From assembly GCA_017443805.1 (NCBI GenBank), contig JAFSXY010000106.1:1-48190 (forward strand): 48,190 nt of DNA, in the 5' to 3' direction. Below are positions 8,984 to 16,052 of this stretch, one piece after another (within the stretch, counting starts at the first letter, position 1; each line of letters starts with the position of its first letter). Under the pieces are notes generated by a model. It was not told where the DNA came from and did not search any database. It worked only from the letters and a program-made list of their open reading frames with translations. The position numbers and the translations under genes were made by a program. The stretch comes from Clostridia bacterium (GTDB lineage: Bacteria; Bacillota; Clostridia; Oscillospirales; Acutalibacteraceae).

Positions 8984-9706
8984 TCAAACGCCGTCCGCAA
9001 ACGGCGCGAACACCGCGGAAATATCTTCGTGCAGCACAAGGTCCGCGTCGGCGTCGTAAGGCGTCGCGTCATAATTAACGATGACGAAGCGCGCGCCGGC
9101 CGGCAAATACCGCACCAGCCCCGCGGCGGGATACACCACCAGCGAGCTGCCCACGACCACAAGCAGGTCGCAGCCGCCGATCGCCCGCACGGCCTGATGC
9201 AGTTTTTTTTCGTCCAGCATCTCCCCGTAAAATACGATATCCGGCCGCAAAACGCCGCCGCAGGCGCACAACGGCACGCCGGAGGTGTCGCGAACCGTTT
9301 TTTCCGGATACCGTTTGCCGCAGTGTTCGCAGCGATATTCCCGCGTGGTGCCGTGGATCTCGATCACGTTTTTGCTGCCCGCAAGCTGGTGCAGGCCGTC
9401 GATATTCTGCGTGACCACAGCCGAGACCCTGTCCCCCAGCGCGGCGACGGCGCGGTGTGCGATATTCGGTTTTACGTCGCCGACGGTCAGGAATTCCCTG
9501 TAATACCGGTAAAACGTTTCGGGATTTTTCCGGAAATAATCAATGGACAGCAGCGTTTCGTACGGGACCGGCGCTTTGCGCTTTGCAAGGCCGTCCTTTC
9601 CGCGGAAATCCGCCAGACCGCTGGCGGTGGAAATACCCGCGCCGGTGAGAAATACGATCCGGCTGCTCTCTTTCAAATATTGTTTGAATTGCCTTATCTG
9701 ATCCAT
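8984..9706 (-). CDS. SIR2-family NAD-dependent protein deacylase (sirtuin)
   Basis: A 240-residue protein, the usual length of a bacterial sirtuin. Motifs occur in order: the NAD-binding GAGIS-x3-GLADFR near residues 22-35, TQNIDGLHQLAG near 97-108, the catalytic-type His in IEIHGTTREY, a zinc tetrad (CEHC and later CAC), then VVVGSSLVVYPAAGL and VNYDATP. Sirtuins remove acetyl or longer acyl groups from lysine, consuming NAD and releasing O-acyl-ADP-ribose. The small size and lack of fused domains favour a housekeeping deacylase rather than a defence NADase. It lies downstream of the flavoprotein gene on the same strand (about 80 bp gap). A macro-domain protein that could act on O-acetyl-ADP-ribose is encoded at 35114-36166, but far away. 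Confidence 0.93.
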   Translation of the reverse strand: MDQIRQFKQYLKESSRIVFLTGAGISTASGLADFRGKDGLAKRKAPVPYETLLSIDYFRKNPETFYRYYREFLTVGDVKPNIAHRAVAALGDRVSAVVTQNIDGLHQLAGSKNVIEIHGTTREYRCEHCGKRYPEKTVRDTSGVPLCACGGVLRPDIVFYGEMLDEKKLHQAVRAIGGCDLLVVVGSSLVVYPAAGLVRYLPAGARFVIVNYDATPYDADADLVLHEDISAVFAPFADGV

Positions 9707-9738
9707 TTTTCCTTCCTCTTTTCCTCTTCATATAACAG

Positions 9739-9778
9739 GACTGCCGGCGGCTGTGACCCAACGCACGGCAGTCTTTTT
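9739..9778 (+). other. Stem-loop with a T-tract on the plus side only
   Basis: GACTGCCG (9739-9746) pairs with CGGCAGTC (9766-9773), followed by TTTTT. It resembles an intrinsic terminator for plus-strand transcription, yet both flanking genes are on the minus strand. On the minus strand the hairpin is preceded by A's rather than followed by T's, so it is not an obvious terminator for the flavoprotein gene. Its role is unclear. Confidence 0.4.
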
Positions 9779-9787
9779 CAGTCTGTT

Positions 9788-11119
9788 TTACAGCGGCAGC
9801 CCGATCGTTTTTTCGTAGCTTGCCACCCATCTGTCCACGGCAGCTTTGGAATAGCGCTTTGGCATGGCGGCCGTTACGGAAGCGACGGCGGCGATCTTTT
9901 TGCCGACGGACAGCATCTTTTTCAGCAGGACGCGATCCTTTACAACACCGGACAACTTTGTTTTGATATCGTTCAGGTCGCTGCCGCTGAAAATTTTTGT
10001 GAGATCGGTGGTGTCGGCGTCGATCGACATGTCCTTTGCCGTTAAAACGCCGTTGTCAAACAGATAATCCAGCTCCGCAGGCGTAAAGACCGTCAGCGCT
10101 TCTTTCACGCAGGCCAGCACGGCGAAGCCGGCGCCGAGCGCTTTATAATACCGGACCTGATAATCCCAGAGCGTATCGGCGGAAAAGGCACCCGCCGCGT
10201 CTTTCACCACGGTCTCGCAAAGGATCTTTGCCGCTTTCAGGCTGTTGGCGATACCGGAACCGATGATCGGCACGGTCATATACGCCGCATCGCCGATGGC
10301 GGCGTACCCGTCGCAAACCATCTTCGACAGCGGCTGCCGTACGGGGATCTTTACAAACTGCCCGCCCCGCTTCAGTTCCCTGCCGAGCACCGGATTCAGC
10401 TGCCGGTAATAGTCCGCGGTCCTGTCCGCCTCCGCCTGATCAAAGGGCTCGAACCTGCCGATCAGCAGATCCGCATGCGCTTCTTCCGTCGCAACCCAGC
10501 CGATACCGAGCTTGCCTTCGGAAAACATATAGACCTTGTATTTGTCCGCAACTTCATCCGCCGAAGCGCGGTCATAAAACGCACGGTAAACGTAAAACTG
10601 ATTGTTTTTGCCCACCGCGGCGTTTACACCGCAAACGGCGGGCAGCCCGTTTTTCACGGGCGAATCGATCCCGCAGGCGTCTATGATCAGATCGCCGTAG
10701 ACGTCGCCCGCAGCGGTCCTGATCCCGACCACGCGGTTGCCGAGCGTTACGGGGCCGAGGACCTCGCAGTCAAAAACGAATTTCGCGCCGTTTTCCTCGG
10801 CGCAGGCGATCAGATGCGCGTATATATCCCGCCGCTCCATCTTGATCTCCAGTTTATCCTGCGGGATATCCTGCCGCAGCGCCGTATGCATGCCCGGTCC
10901 GTAAAAGGTCATGTTTTCCTTATATTCGTACTTGTCCGCAGGCGGCATAGGCAGTTCCGCCGCCGCAAGCGCGCCGGGCGCAAAAATATCCGTCCAGTCG
11001 TAGCCCATATTGTCCCGGGCGTGCCGTTCATAAACGGTCACGTCGTACCCGCGTTTTGCCAAAAGGGACGCAGCCGCAATTCCGCCGTGTCCGCCGCCCG
11101 CTACGATGATTTTCTGCAT
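9788..11119 (-). CDS. FAD-dependent oxidoreductase of the geranylgeranyl-reductase/FixC-like family
   Basis: A 443-residue protein with an excellent GGAGGAG site before the ATG at 11119. The N-terminal Rossmann fingerprint VAGGGHGGIAAASLLAKRG binds FAD. A second FAD motif near residues 265-290 (GYAAIGDAAYMTVPIIGSGI) is the GD-x-A...P...G-x-GI motif of group A flavoprotein monooxygenases and geranylgeranyl reductases. The ~100-residue C-terminal helical region looks divergent. Relatives reduce isoprenoid double bonds or act as quinone or monooxygenase-type flavoproteins, but the substrate here cannot be read from sequence. No isoprenoid or lipid genes are adjacent; the sirtuin gene follows on the same strand. 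Confidence 0.78.
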   Translation of the reverse strand: MQKIIVAGGGHGGIAAASLLAKRGYDVTVYERHARDNMGYDWTDIFAPGALAAAELPMPPADKYEYKENMTFYGPGMHTALRQDIPQDKLEIKMERRDIYAHLIACAEENGAKFVFDCEVLGPVTLGNRVVGIRTAAGDVYGDLIIDACGIDSPVKNGLPAVCGVNAAVGKNNQFYVYRAFYDRASADEVADKYKVYMFSEGKLGIGWVATEEAHADLLIGRFEPFDQAEADRTADYYRQLNPVLGRELKRGGQFVKIPVRQPLSKMVCDGYAAIGDAAYMTVPIIGSGIANSLKAAKILCETVVKDAAGAFSADTLWDYQVRYYKALGAGFAVLACVKEALTVFTPAELDYLFDNGVLTAKDMSIDADTTDLTKIFSGSDLNDIKTKLSGVVKDRVLLKKMLSVGKKIAAVASVTAAMPKRYSKAAVDRWVASYEKTIGLPL

Positions 11120-11246
11120 TTTTGTCTCCTCCGTTTTTCCTGCTGCACGTTTTCCTGTCCGGAAGGCCGTGCCGTCGGTTGATTCTTTTCTTTTTCAGCA
11201 TACCATACCGAGCCGGAGAATGCAAACAATTTTTGTCTTACGGCGC

Positions 11247-11274
11247 TTGATTTTCAAACAAAATATGCTACAAT
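11247..11274 (+). promoter_or_regulatory. Predicted promoter of the VanY-like gene
   Basis: TTGATT (11247-11252) and TACAAT (11269-11274) are spaced by 16 bp, about 28 bp before the ATG at 11303, with an upstream GGAGG site. Confidence 0.5.
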
Positions 11275-11302
11275 AAATACATCATTTACCCCGGAGGCGT
11301 TT

Positions 11303-12598
11303 ATGAAAAATTTCGCGCTCATCTTCGCCGCAGTCTGCCTGTGCGCCGCGTCGGCCGGTTTTTCCGCCCGCGCAGCGGAGCCGTGCATGCATCCGGCAAT
11401 GACGGCAACGGTCCTTACGGCCCCGACCTGCACCCGGGAGGGCACGCAGCTGTTCTCCTGTCCGCGCTGCGGCTTTTCCTACGTCGGCGCCGCGCCGAAG
11501 GCAGAGCATACGCCGCAAACCGTTCCCGTCATACCGCCGACCTGTACCGAGAACGGCCTATCCGGCGCCGCCGTCTGCGCCGTCTGCGGCGAAATGCTGT
11601 CCGCAGGCGAGATCCTTCCCGCGCTGGGACATTCCTTCGGCGCGTGGGAGACCGAAAAAACCGCGACCTGGGTATCCGGCGGCACGGACCGTCAAACCTG
11701 CATCCGCTGCCCGGAAACAAGGCGCAGAACAACGCAGAAGCTGACGCATCTGGCGGAAGAAAAATGCCCCTTAGGCGATACGGATATGGACGGCGCCGTG
11801 ACCGCCGCGGATTCACGGCTGATCCTGCGGCTGAGCGTCGGCTTCAACGACGGTCTGGACACGCTGCAGAAAGAGAATGCCGACCTTGATAAAAAAGACG
11901 GCGTGACCGCCGCAGACGCCCGCACCGCCCTGCGCATGGCGGTAGGACTGGAACAGATCATCCCGTTCTTAAAGCCCGGCTACACCTTTAAGGGCTATAC
12001 AAAAAACAATTACAAGCTCGCCGAAAAGGACGGCGTCACCTACGTCGTCAGCGACTACGGCTACACCTTGATCGCAAACAAGACCTACAGCCTGCCGGCA
12101 AGCTACACGCCCTACGCGTTCAAGGGCGCCGAGCCGGAACCGGATTCTCTGCTCGGACTGACCGAGGAATGCCGTGCGGCCTTTTCCGATCTGCAGAGCG
12201 GCGCAAAAAAAGACGGCGTTTCCATTTGGCTGCTCTCCGGCTACCGTTCTTACAACCGTCAGAAACGCCTGTATAACAATTACGCCGGGCGCGACGGCTA
12301 CGCCGCGGCGGACAAATATTCCGCCCGCCCCGGGCACTCGGAGCACCAGACCGGCCTTGCCATGGACGTCAATTCCCTTTCTTCATCCTTTGCCGGCACA
12401 AAGGAGGGACGCTGGCTCGCCGCCAACGCCCACAAATACGGCTTTATCATCCGGTACGCAAAAAACAAAGAGGCGCAAACCGGTTATATCTACGAGCCCT
12501 GGCACATCCGTTACGTCGGCAAGGACCTCGCCGCCGCAATCTATCACAGCGGCCTGTGCCTGGAAGAGTTCTTCGGTATCACGTCGGTTTACCGGTAA
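11303..12598 (+). CDS. Secreted D-Ala-D-Ala carboxypeptidase (VanY-like, peptidase M15B) with internal dockerin
   Basis: A 431-residue protein with a signal peptide (NFALIFAAVCLCAASAGF, ending ARAAE). Residues about 27-150 are Cys-rich with CxxC pairs (FSCPRCGFSYVG, CAVCGEML), similar in style to the repeats of other exoproteins here. Residues about 158-215 form a dockerin-like pair (GDTDMDGAVTAADSRLILR and DGVTAADARTALRMAVGLE). The C-terminus is an M15B peptidase: S346-x-H348-x2-G-x-A-x-D355, then E398-P-W-H401, matching zinc ligands and catalytic Glu of VanY-type DD-carboxypeptidases. These trim the terminal D-Ala of peptidoglycan stem peptides. A dockerin would tether this activity to a cohesin-bearing surface complex, which is unusual for a wall hydrolase. 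No van resistance genes are nearby, so a wall-maturation role is more likely than glycopeptide resistance. Confidence 0.9.
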   Translation: MKNFALIFAAVCLCAASAGFSARAAEPCMHPAMTATVLTAPTCTREGTQLFSCPRCGFSYVGAAPKAEHTPQTVPVIPPTCTENGLSGAAVCAVCGEMLSAGEILPALGHSFGAWETEKTATWVSGGTDRQTCIRCPETRRRTTQKLTHLAEEKCPLGDTDMDGAVTAADSRLILRLSVGFNDGLDTLQKENADLDKKDGVTAADARTALRMAVGLEQIIPFLKPGYTFKGYTKNNYKLAEKDGVTYVVSDYGYTLIANKTYSLPASYTPYAFKGAEPEPDSLLGLTEECRAAFSDLQSGAKKDGVSIWLLSGYRSYNRQKRLYNNYAGRDGYAAADKYSARPGHSEHQTGLAMDVNSLSSSFAGTKEGRWLAANAHKYGFIIRYAKNKEAQTGYIYEPWHIRYVGKDLAAAIYHSGLCLEEFFGITSVYR

Positions 12599-12747
12599 GC
12601 CGCGGCGGTGCAGCCGATTTGCAGCCGGATCGTAAAAAAATATTGACTTCCCAAAATAGAATATGGATTGTTTAGACGAAAATTATAACAACATCGGCAC
12701 AGACGTATAATTAAACTGCGTAAGTTTTTGTGTTGTTTTTTGCACGG

Positions 12748-12774
12748 ACGGGCGTTTTCCGCCCGTGTTTTTTC
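12748..12774 (+). terminator. Terminator of the decayed cassette
   Basis: ACGGGCG (12748-12754) pairs with CGCCCGT (12760-12766) around a 5-nt loop, followed by G and six T's. It is also the first strong terminator downstream of the VanY-like gene. Confidence 0.65.
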
Positions 12775-12876
12775 TGTTGCGAATCAAACCGAACTCTCAC
12801 ATCCGAACGCCGGGAAAAGCATGTAAAAAACAAACAAAAAAAAGGATTATTATAGTTTTTTTTAGTAAAAAAAGTA

Positions 12877-12906
12877 TTGACTTCCGACAAAAAAATGTGA
12901 TAAGGT
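12877..12906 (+). promoter_or_regulatory. Predicted promoter of the RiPP precursor gene
   Basis: TTGACT (12877-12882) and TAAGGT (12901-12906) are spaced by 18 bp in an AT-rich region. The predicted transcript would have a leader of about 50 nt ahead of an AAAGGAG site. Confidence 0.5.
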
Positions 12907-12962
12907 ATATGTGATGAAGTGTCTGTTTCACTCGTCCATTATTTATGAAAGGAGTAATCACA

Positions 12963-13133
12963 ATGCGTTTTACAAAAAACAACACTGAGAATGAACTGTC
13001 CCTGAACATTGGTCAGACCTACGGATCGTGCTGCGGAGAAACATCTTACACCCATGAAGAAGACGGCATGTATTGTTACATTCCCATTCCTGGCTACGAA
13101 CCCATCGAACGCAAAATAACTTATTATAACTGA
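12963..13133 (+). CDS. Cys-containing RiPP precursor peptide, 56 aa
   Basis: The upstream in-frame ATG at 12945 is followed directly by the sequence AAAGGAG, which is the ribosome binding site for the ATG at 12963, so the shorter form is preferred. The hydrophilic N-terminal half (about residues 1-20) looks like a leader. The second half carries three cysteines (C23, C24, C38) in GSCCGETSY and GMYCYIP contexts, and is rich in Tyr, Gly and Pro. It sits directly upstream of a radical SAM/SPASM maturase, an acyl-carrier-like protein and a protease, the arrangement predicted for clostridial Cys-rich peptide maturation systems. It has its own promoter, and a strong terminator separates it from the enzymes. 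The leader/core boundary and final structure are unknown. Confidence 0.75.
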   Translation: MRFTKNNTENELSLNIGQTYGSCCGETSYTHEEDGMYCYIPIPGYEPIERKITYYN

Positions 13134-13228
13134 TCGGGAAGACCGTATAAGTTCTGTCATCGGAGCAAAAGTGACACGATGGGCAAAAGGGTTTCTTCAG
13201 AATAAGTTGATGCAGTAAGTTTTGCCGG

Positions 13229-13261
13229 GCACGGACGGGTGCTTCCCGTCCGTGCTTTTTT
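13229..13261 (+). terminator. Strong terminator/attenuator between precursor and maturation genes
   Basis: GCACGGACGGG (13229-13239) pairs perfectly with CCCGTCCGTGC (13245-13255) around a 5-nt loop, followed by six T's. It lies about 95 bp after the precursor stop codon and 75 bp before the next gene. Partial read-through would give more precursor than enzyme, as in many RiPP loci. Confidence 0.85.
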
Positions 13262-13335
13262 CAGGCAACACGAACTGATCCTTCCCGAACAAATAAAAAA
13301 ACCGGGCTTCCTCCCGGAAAAGGAGCGCGTTAAAA

Positions 13336-14301
13336 ATGTCTGTCGAGCTTCCGTTCGGTTCCGACGCGGTGATCGACTGCTATTCGCATTACTATTTTTA
13401 TTTCGGTATTTTATCCGGACAAAACATAGACGTCGACGTCTTTTTATTTCACCATTTTATTCATATCTGTTATTACGCGCCCCTCCGTTTTTTTGAATTT
13501 CCCGGCGTGTTGGCATTTTTCAGGCTATTCCGCCGGCGGCGCTTTCCTTTTGACCTCAAAGATCCCGTCGGTTTCATCAAAAACGAACTGAACAGGGGAC
13601 GGTATATCCAGATCTACCTGAAGTATAAATATCTGTCCGAACTCAATACGGGCGCCGGCGCCGTCCACGATTTTCTGATCTACGGCTATGACGATGAAAA
13701 ACAAGCGTTTACGGCTACGGGATACGCCCCGGATCCGCATTTGTCCGGCTTAAAGATCAAGACCCTCTCGATCCCGTACGGAGAGCTGGAGCAGAGCTAT
13801 CGAACAGCAGGCCGGACCTATCGTTTTTTAAAAAACAACTACGCGCTTTCCGTCCGGAAAAAGCCGGAACAAAACTTCCGAAAGCATAAAGTCAGGCTTG
13901 CGCTTTTTATTTACCGGCACAACCTGATCCCCACCGTCAAAAATCTTTTTTTCGACCTGAACACCTATAAAAAGCTCCAGCAAATCGTTCGGTTTTCCCT
14001 TTCAAACCGGTACTATCGTTTCGATCTGCGCATATTTAAGGCACTGCAGGCACGTTTTAAGATCCTGCAGCGTCTGGAGCGGTATCTTTCCGTGCCGGGC
14101 GAGCAGCAGGAAAAGTGCGAAAAGCTGCAGGAACTGCTGACCGCCGCGCTTGTCTACACGGCGGCCGCGAACAACAAGCAGGATCGGCCGGAGCATTATT
14201 ACATCAAAGAATTCCATACGCTGCAGGATAATTTTGAAGAGATCCGAAAAACGGAAGCGGAGATCCTGCAGGATATCGATAACAAACTGAAAGGACCGTG
14301 A
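13336..14301 (+). CDS. RiPP-locus protein, possible C39/BtrH_N-like papain-fold domain
   Basis: A 321-residue cytoplasmic protein with AAGGAG 10 bp before the ATG. The first ~180 residues suggest a papain-like fold: a Cys in AVIDCYSHYYFYFG near residue 15, a hydrophobic helix, and later AGAVHDFLIYGYDDEK, an H-x-F-x-I-x-GYD pattern typical of C39-like peptidases and of the BtrH N-terminal domain family. The C-terminal ~140 residues are helical and charged (LQARFKILQRLERYL; FEEIRKTEAEILQDIDNKL). BtrH itself transfers an acyl group from a carrier protein in butirosin biosynthesis. Because a carrier-like protein is encoded two genes downstream, an acyl-transfer or peptide-processing role is attractive, but this is inference from weak similarity. 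It overlaps the radical SAM gene by 4 bp (GTGA). Confidence 0.6.
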   Translation: MSVELPFGSDAVIDCYSHYYFYFGILSGQNIDVDVFLFHHFIHICYYAPLRFFEFPGVLAFFRLFRRRRFPFDLKDPVGFIKNELNRGRYIQIYLKYKYLSELNTGAGAVHDFLIYGYDDEKQAFTATGYAPDPHLSGLKIKTLSIPYGELEQSYRTAGRTYRFLKNNYALSVRKKPEQNFRKHKVRLALFIYRHNLIPTVKNLFFDLNTYKKLQQIVRFSLSNRYYRFDLRIFKALQARFKILQRLERYLSVPGEQQEKCEKLQELLTAALVYTAAANNKQDRPEHYYIKEFHTLQDNFEEIRKTEAEILQDIDNKLKGP

Positions 14302-15761
14302 TTTTTTTGAGCAAGCGACTGAAACCCTCGCAATTTAACGTAGCGACGCTCGACGAGGCAGGCAACCTGATCATACTCAACACCTTTTCCGGCAAATTAT
14401 GCAGGGTGGCGCATCGGCACGCCGACGAGATGCAGACGTTTTTGAAGGGCGGGCAGGCAGTGCCGGAAACCATCAACCCCGTTTTTATTGAAAAAGGGTA
14501 TTTTGTAGATGCATTGACGGATGAACTGGCACTTTACAAAAGCAGATGTTTTGAAACGTATGACACTCCGATTTTGGAGATCTCCGTTCTGCCCACGCAT
14601 AAATGCAACTGCCGCTGCGTGTACTGTTACGAGCGTTTTCAGGGAGGTATGATGTCCGAGGAGATCCAGGATGCGCTGGTCAGGTTTGCAAAAGACAAGC
14701 TGCAGACCTGCTCCGGCCTGCACATCAGCTGGTTCGGCGGCGAACCGCTGGTCGGCATGGACATTATCCGTAACCTTTCAACCCGTCTGATGTCGCTGTG
14801 CAAAACTATGCACAAGGCTTATTCTTCAAGCATAACGACAAACGGCACGCTGCTCACGCCAGAAACGTTTGCCGAGCTGCAGAAATACCGTGTGATCTTT
14901 TATCAGATCACCATTGACGGCACAAAAAGCGTGCACGATCTGCAGCGTCCGCTTGCAGGCGAAGGCTCGTCGTACGATATGATCATGGAAAACCTGAAAG
15001 CGATCAAAAGCGCGCGGCGCGGTCCCACGTTCCATATCCTCCTGCGGATCAATCTGACAAAAAAGAATATGGACGAGCTGGAGCCCTTCCTTTTGGAGCT
15101 GGATAAAAATTTCGGCGGCGATCGACGCTTTAATCTGAATATCAATATCGCCGGAAACTGGGGCGGCGACCGGGTGGACGCGTTCAAGGAAAATCTGTTT
15201 GACGACGATACGGATATGGATCGTACCCGCGATCAGATCAACCGGATCATTCAGGAAAATCATCTTTCCCTGCAGATCAACGGTTTCGGCAGCGGCATCA
15301 AAGCGAGGATCGGTTCCAGTACCGGCTGCTACGTCAACAAAAAGAATTTTTATACCGTCGATCCCACCGGCGCCATTTTCAAATGCGAACAGGAAGAACG
15401 AAATCTCTTCCCGCCTTTAGGTCAGCTGGCGACCTACAAAGGATTGAACGACATCAAAGCGGAACAGGCCAAATGGGACAGCGTGATCTTTCCGGAATTA
15501 CCGGAGAAGTGCAAAAACTGCGCGTTTATTCCCGTCGGCTGCTGGGGCGTCACTGTCTGTCCGTTGGTTAAATATACGAAAAAATACGGCGATCCCACAA
15601 AGAACGATCAGCCGCTGTGCCCGGAGCACCCGGAGCAGACCGGTTCCGGCAATGAACCGCACTGCCACAGCGGCGTGGCGCATATCGACGAGATCATGCG
15701 CGAAATGGTAAAAGACAGCCCCCAACCCATCATTGAAGATATTTACGTAACAGGAGAATGA
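14298..15761 (+). CDS. Radical SAM/SPASM peptide maturase
   Basis: A 487-residue protein if started at the overlapping GTG (14298). A TTG at 14307 has better spacing (11 nt) from AAAGGA and may be the true start. An N-terminal ~90-residue region resembles a peptide-recognition segment. The radical SAM 4Fe-4S motif CNCRCVYC (C103, C107, C110) follows, with FGGEPL and TTNGTLL, all classic. The C-terminus carries SPASM-type cysteines (TGCYVNKKNF, GAIFKCEQE, KCKNCAFIPVGCWG, VCP), predicted to bind auxiliary clusters. Such enzymes install thioether or C-C crosslinks in Cys-containing peptides. It probably acts on the 12963-13133 peptide. It resembles the Cys-rich peptide maturases (CcpM/Clo7bot-type) predicted in Clostridium, assigned here by context and motif only. 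Confidence 0.9.
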   Translation: MIFLSKRLKPSQFNVATLDEAGNLIILNTFSGKLCRVAHRHADEMQTFLKGGQAVPETINPVFIEKGYFVDALTDELALYKSRCFETYDTPILEISVLPTHKCNCRCVYCYERFQGGMMSEEIQDALVRFAKDKLQTCSGLHISWFGGEPLVGMDIIRNLSTRLMSLCKTMHKAYSSSITTNGTLLTPETFAELQKYRVIFYQITIDGTKSVHDLQRPLAGEGSSYDMIMENLKAIKSARRGPTFHILLRINLTKKNMDELEPFLLELDKNFGGDRRFNLNINIAGNWGGDRVDAFKENLFDDDTDMDRTRDQINRIIQENHLSLQINGFGSGIKARIGSSTGCYVNKKNFYTVDPTGAIFKCEQEERNLFPPLGQLATYKGLNDIKAEQAKWDSVIFPELPEKCKNCAFIPVGCWGVTVCPLVKYTKKYGDPTKNDQPLCPEHPEQTGSGNEPHCHSGVAHIDEIMREMVKDSPQPIIEDIYVTGE

Positions 15762-15766
15762 GTCGT

Positions 15767-16012
15767 ATGAGAGAGCAACTGTTTGAAATTTTAGAGGAGC
15801 TCGGCGTCTTTTTTTCAGACGAGGAAAAGGGCCCCGCAAACGACGTAGACCTGAACGAATACGTGCAGGATTCCTATATCCGCATTCTGTTTGCCCTGCA
15901 AATCGAGGAAAAGCTCGGCGTCGTGCTGGACGAGGATATGCTCAAAGCAGACAATCTGAAATCTTTGAACAACCTCGTACGGCAGCTTGAAAACGCCGAA
16001 CCGTTGGCATAA
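15767..16012 (+). CDS. Acyl-carrier-like protein of the peptide maturation system
   Basis: An 81-residue acidic protein. The ATG at 15767 has AGGAG at 15752-15756 with 10-nt spacing. An in-frame ATG at 15758 overlaps the radical SAM stop codon but sits almost on the ribosome binding site, so it is less likely. It is predicted to be four-helical. The segment VQDSYIRILFALQIEEKLGV, followed by VLDEDMLK, resembles the carrier-protein DS-L-x-x-V-x-L...E-x-x-F-x-I pattern. The Ser after Asp is the expected phosphopantetheine attachment site. It fits the acyl-carrier-related family reported beside radical SAM Cys-rich-peptide systems in Clostridium. What it carries is unknown; no phosphopantetheinyl transferase or ligase is nearby. 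Confidence 0.75.
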   Translation: MREQLFEILEELGVFFSDEEKGPANDVDLNEYVQDSYIRILFALQIEEKLGVVLDEDMLKADNLKSLNNLVRQLENAEPLA

Positions 16013-16052
16013 AACCCTTGCTGCTGCAAAAAAAATAACAGAGGATTTCCCT

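Larger units (their letters stand above)
12599..12962 (+). other. Intergenic region with a decayed copy of the precursor-peptide cassette
   Basis: No convincing gene lies here. Positions 12640-12775 resemble a shortened version of the downstream precursor cassette. TATTGACTTCC at 12641 matches TATTGACTTCC at 12875. ATTATAACAACATCGGCACAGACGTATAA-like sequence near 12681-12710 matches the end of the precursor gene and its 3' flank near 13122-13151. A GCACGGACGGG hairpin follows in both. About 250 bp of internal sequence is missing. The only ORF inside encodes 15 residues (12663-12710). This looks like a deletion remnant, or possibly a short noncoding transcript. Confidence 0.5.

Noticed and set aside
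8984..9706. Sirtuin as part of an antiphage NADase system
   Set aside because: It is a 240-residue single-domain protein with a full zinc tetrad and no fused or adjacent effector gene. An ordinary protein deacylase is the simpler reading.
11303..12598. VanY-like gene as glycopeptide resistance
   Set aside because: No vanA/B-type ligase, vanH, vanX or two-component genes are present, and the enzyme carries a dockerin. A wall-maturation role is more likely.
12663..12710. 15-residue ORF starting MDCLDENYNN in the decayed cassette
   Set aside because: It has no ribosome binding site, and its similarity to the precursor lies mainly at the DNA level around the 3' flank. Treated as a remnant, not a gene.
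13262..13336. CCGGGCTTCCTCCCGG mini-hairpin before the maturase operon as a riboswitch
   Set aside because: A 5-bp stem in 75 bp is too small for a known riboswitch. It may slightly affect translation, but nothing more can be supported.
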